This document shows, one piece after another, positions 62,399-64,000 of a DNA stretch of 64,000 nucleotides; position 1 is the first letter of the stretch, and each line of letters begins with the position of its first letter. Origin of the DNA: VGRW01 sp031396695 (GTDB taxonomy: Bacteria; Myxococcota_A; UBA9160; SZUA-336); the NCBI GenBank assembly GCA_031396695.1, contig JANNLG010000171.1:9123-73122 (forward strand), in the 5' to 3' direction. A program made the translations under genes and the position numbers. The notes under the pieces were generated by a model, which ran no database searches, was not told the origin of the DNA, and saw nothing but the letters and a program-made list of their open reading frames with translations.

Positions 62399-63715
62399 TC
62401 AGCCCGGAGCGCTGCTCGAAACCACGCGCAGATTGGGCGCCCCGGGGCGCGCCTCGCGCTCGGGTGCGGCCGGGCGGTCGAGGTCCTTGGGTGGCCGGAA
62501 CTCGAGCCCGTAGCGGGCGAAGATCGGCTGCAGGACGTCCGCGGAATCGAGCAGGGTCTTGCGCACCGAATCGAGCCCGTGCTTCACCGCGTCCGAGCGG
62601 CGCCAGAACTCGAGCGGGTTCAGGTCGAAGAACTTCTCGTCGGTCTCGCGCGCCTCGATCACCACGATGTCGCCGCGGAAGTGCTCGTCGTGCATGTAGC
62701 TGCGCAGACCCATGGCCAGTCGGGTGTGGAGCATCGTGCGCAGCACCTGGTTCATCACGGTCTGCAGGCCGCGGTCGGACAGGTAGCGGCTGCCGACGCG
62801 GCCGGCGGCGTGCGGATCGTTCAGGTAGGGCCGGAACGGGTTGTAGCAGATGATCAGGTCGGCGCCCTGCTCCACCGCCACGTCGAGGTTCGCGGTGCGG
62901 CGCACACCTCCGTCGACGTAGTCGACGCCGTTGAAGCGCGCGGGCTTGAAGAAGCCGGGTAGCGCGCTCGAGGCCTGCACCGCCTCCGAAATCGTCAGGC
63001 CGTGGTCGTCCTCGGGGCCGAACAGCACGCGCTCGGCGTTGTCGAGGTTGGTGGCCGTGATGTAGAGCTTGCGGCCGGTCTCGCGGTAGAAGTCCGCGAA
63101 GTAGTTCGGCACGCCCACCTTGGCCATGTTCGTGGCCAGCCAGCGTTCGAGCGGCGCGTTGTCGAACAGACCCCCGGGCAAGAGCGCGCCGAGCGGCGGG
63201 AACTGACGCTTCGGTGAGACCTCCTCGTACAGCTCCATCAGGAACGCTTCGAGGTGCGTGTAGGTCGGCTTGTCGACCAGCCGCCGCAGGTACGGACCGA
63301 CGCGCTCCGGCAGATCGGGCAGCACCGAGAGCAGGTCGAGCAAGAGCCCCGGCAGGTAGCCCGCCATGCGCGCGCCGAACACGGTCGCACGCCCGATCAC
63401 CTCGCCTATGTTGGGACTGTAGAAATCGATCGGGCGGAGCTGGTCGATGCGGCGCGAGGTGCCCTCGAGCGCCTCGATCATCTCGTCGGGCGTGATGCCT
63501 GCGGCCAGCGACGTGGCCAGGAACGCACCCGCCGAGAGCCCGACGTAGGTATCGAGCTCGGTCACCTTGCGCCCGACCAGGAACTCGTCGAGCGCCTTCA
63601 GCCCGCCCACCTTGAAGGCGCCGCCGGAGACGGCTCCGCCAGCGAGCACGAGCGCGATCTTGGGGTTCTTCGGCGGGCGAACGCCGGAGCTGCGCTGGAT
63701 CAGGGTCAGGCCCAC
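62399..63715 (-). CDS. Patatin-like phospholipase family protein
   Basis: A 438-residue lipid acyl hydrolase. The oxyanion/glycine motif is LVLAGGAVSGGAFKVGGLKAL, nucleophile GLSAGAF (GxSxG) and the dyad Asp in YVDGGVRRTANLDVAV (DGG). Between these are amphipathic helices (PGLLLDLLSVLPDLPERV). There is no signal peptide, so it is cytosolic or peripheral. The C-terminus (from about 390) is charged, Pro-rich and probably disordered. GTG 63715 has AGGGGGG 5 bases before it. It is single in its transcription unit as far as seen. Confidence 0.92.
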   Translation of the reverse strand: MGLTLIQRSSGVRPPKNPKIALVLAGGAVSGGAFKVGGLKALDEFLVGRKVTELDTYVGLSAGAFLATSLAAGITPDEMIEALEGTSRRIDQLRPIDFYSPNIGEVIGRATVFGARMAGYLPGLLLDLLSVLPDLPERVGPYLRRLVDKPTYTHLEAFLMELYEEVSPKRQFPPLGALLPGGLFDNAPLERWLATNMAKVGVPNYFADFYRETGRKLYITATNLDNAERVLFGPEDDHGLTISEAVQASSALPGFFKPARFNGVDYVDGGVRRTANLDVAVEQGADLIICYNPFRPYLNDPHAAGRVGSRYLSDRGLQTVMNQVLRTMLHTRLAMGLRSYMHDEHFRGDIVVIEARETDEKFFDLNPLEFWRRSDAVKHGLDSVRKTLLDSADVLQPIFARYGLEFRPPKDLDRPAAPEREARPGAPNLRVVSSSAPG

Positions 63716-64000
63716 TGGCCCCCCTCGGCTGCGCGATACCCGAACGGAGCTGCGGGGCCCTCCATCACGAGGGCATCGGCCCTCGAAAACGGAAACTCGA
63801 GCCGCGCGGCATCCGAAACGTGCGCAGACATCCGGGTGCGTGCGACTTTACGCAGCGCGTCACGGATGTCAACCTGGGTCCAAGGCCCCTCTCAAGCACG
63901 CAAGTCCGCCAGCCGATGCAGGGAAGGAGCCGGCTTGCGCGCAGGGACCCGTCGCCAGATGACAAGGTCGAGCTAGAATCGAGCAGCGTCGCCTCGCGTC
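63716..64000. other. Non-coding end of the window
   Basis: 285 bases upstream of the patatin gene with no reading frame that looks coding on either strand. It is less GC-rich toward 64000. I see no RNA gene, repeat or terminator. Confidence 0.45.

Noticed and set aside
63765..63965. A 66-codon frame on the minus strand near the window end
   Set aside because: It has no Shine-Dalgarno or recognisable motif, and its composition is like random non-coding DNA.

Overview
The window is high-GC bacterial DNA, densely packed with 58 protein genes that I can support. No rRNA, tRNA, CRISPR array, insertion sequence or prophage is visible. The gene content points to an aerobic or facultative Gram-negative bacterium of the old deltaproteobacterial assemblage (Myxococcota or Binatia-like): an F420-type LLM oxidoreductase, a single-chain indolepyruvate:ferredoxin oxidoreductase, NtrB/NtrC with sigma-54 signals, an exosortase, PtsP, an AsmA/MoxR/Bat cluster, and a probable selenoprotein. 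The phylum is an inference from gene content because no marker RNA is present.

Layout. 1-5194: NDH-2 tail, LLM oxidoreductase, giant IOR, NrtS. 5270-9791: membrane-anchored unknown, ExoIII, serine acetyltransferase, PD-(D/E)XK nuclease, BFD/Nfu-like protein, glyoxalase II. 9788-10860: secreted unknown and a 74-residue protein behind a good sigma-54 promoter. 10874-12627 (minus): Fur-boxed bfd, a UGA-containing ArsC-like selenoprotein, and an AGE-family epimerase in one row. 12707-14678: LemA plus two TPM-domain proteins. 14705-17854 (minus): Fur-family regulator, PtsP, small XRE regulator with a clear intrinsic terminator. 18060-27326: AsmA-like protein, MoxR, DUF58, lipoprotein, two VWA proteins (the second fused to TPR) and BatD, all nearly overlapping. 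27323-31077: methyltransferase, B12/radical SAM protein, glycosyltransferase. 31118-32958: MobA and MoeA. 33068-37521: NtrB, NtrC, ThiE, CNT nucleoside transporter. 37515-39003: histidine kinase and ActR/PrrA-like regulator. 39238-42566: large PLP enzyme, ketopantoate-reductase-like protein, gamma carbonic anhydrase. 42635-48063: Asd, acetoacetyl-CoA synthetase, two divergent citrate-synthase-like genes, one with an N-terminal DNA-binding domain. 48176-52699: enoyl-CoA hydratase, exosortase-EpsI, molybdopterin oxidoreductase. 52715-57533: GNAT and a two-subunit ABC exporter. 57587-63715: MaoC hydratase, FolC, InaA-like kinase, small Cys-rich protein, NRDE/TANGO2 protein, patatin.

Two expression habits stand out. 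Stop and start codons overlap as NTGA (ATGA, GTGA, TTGA and apparently CTGA), implying translational coupling. Many first genes have a TAnnnT -10-like hexamer only 5-9 bases before the start codon and no Shine-Dalgarno, implying leaderless transcripts.

The most notable element is the selenoprotein at 12024-12365. It has an in-frame UGA at codon 14 inside a UxxC redox motif and a perfect 6-7 bp SECIS-like hairpin with its loop 22-23 bases downstream. It lies behind a Fur-controlled bfd. Other leads are the sigma-54 promoter with an abutting palindrome at 10570-10598, the DNA-binding citrate-synthase fusion with palindromic operators, and a 30-bp near-perfect palindrome inside a coding sequence at 22378.
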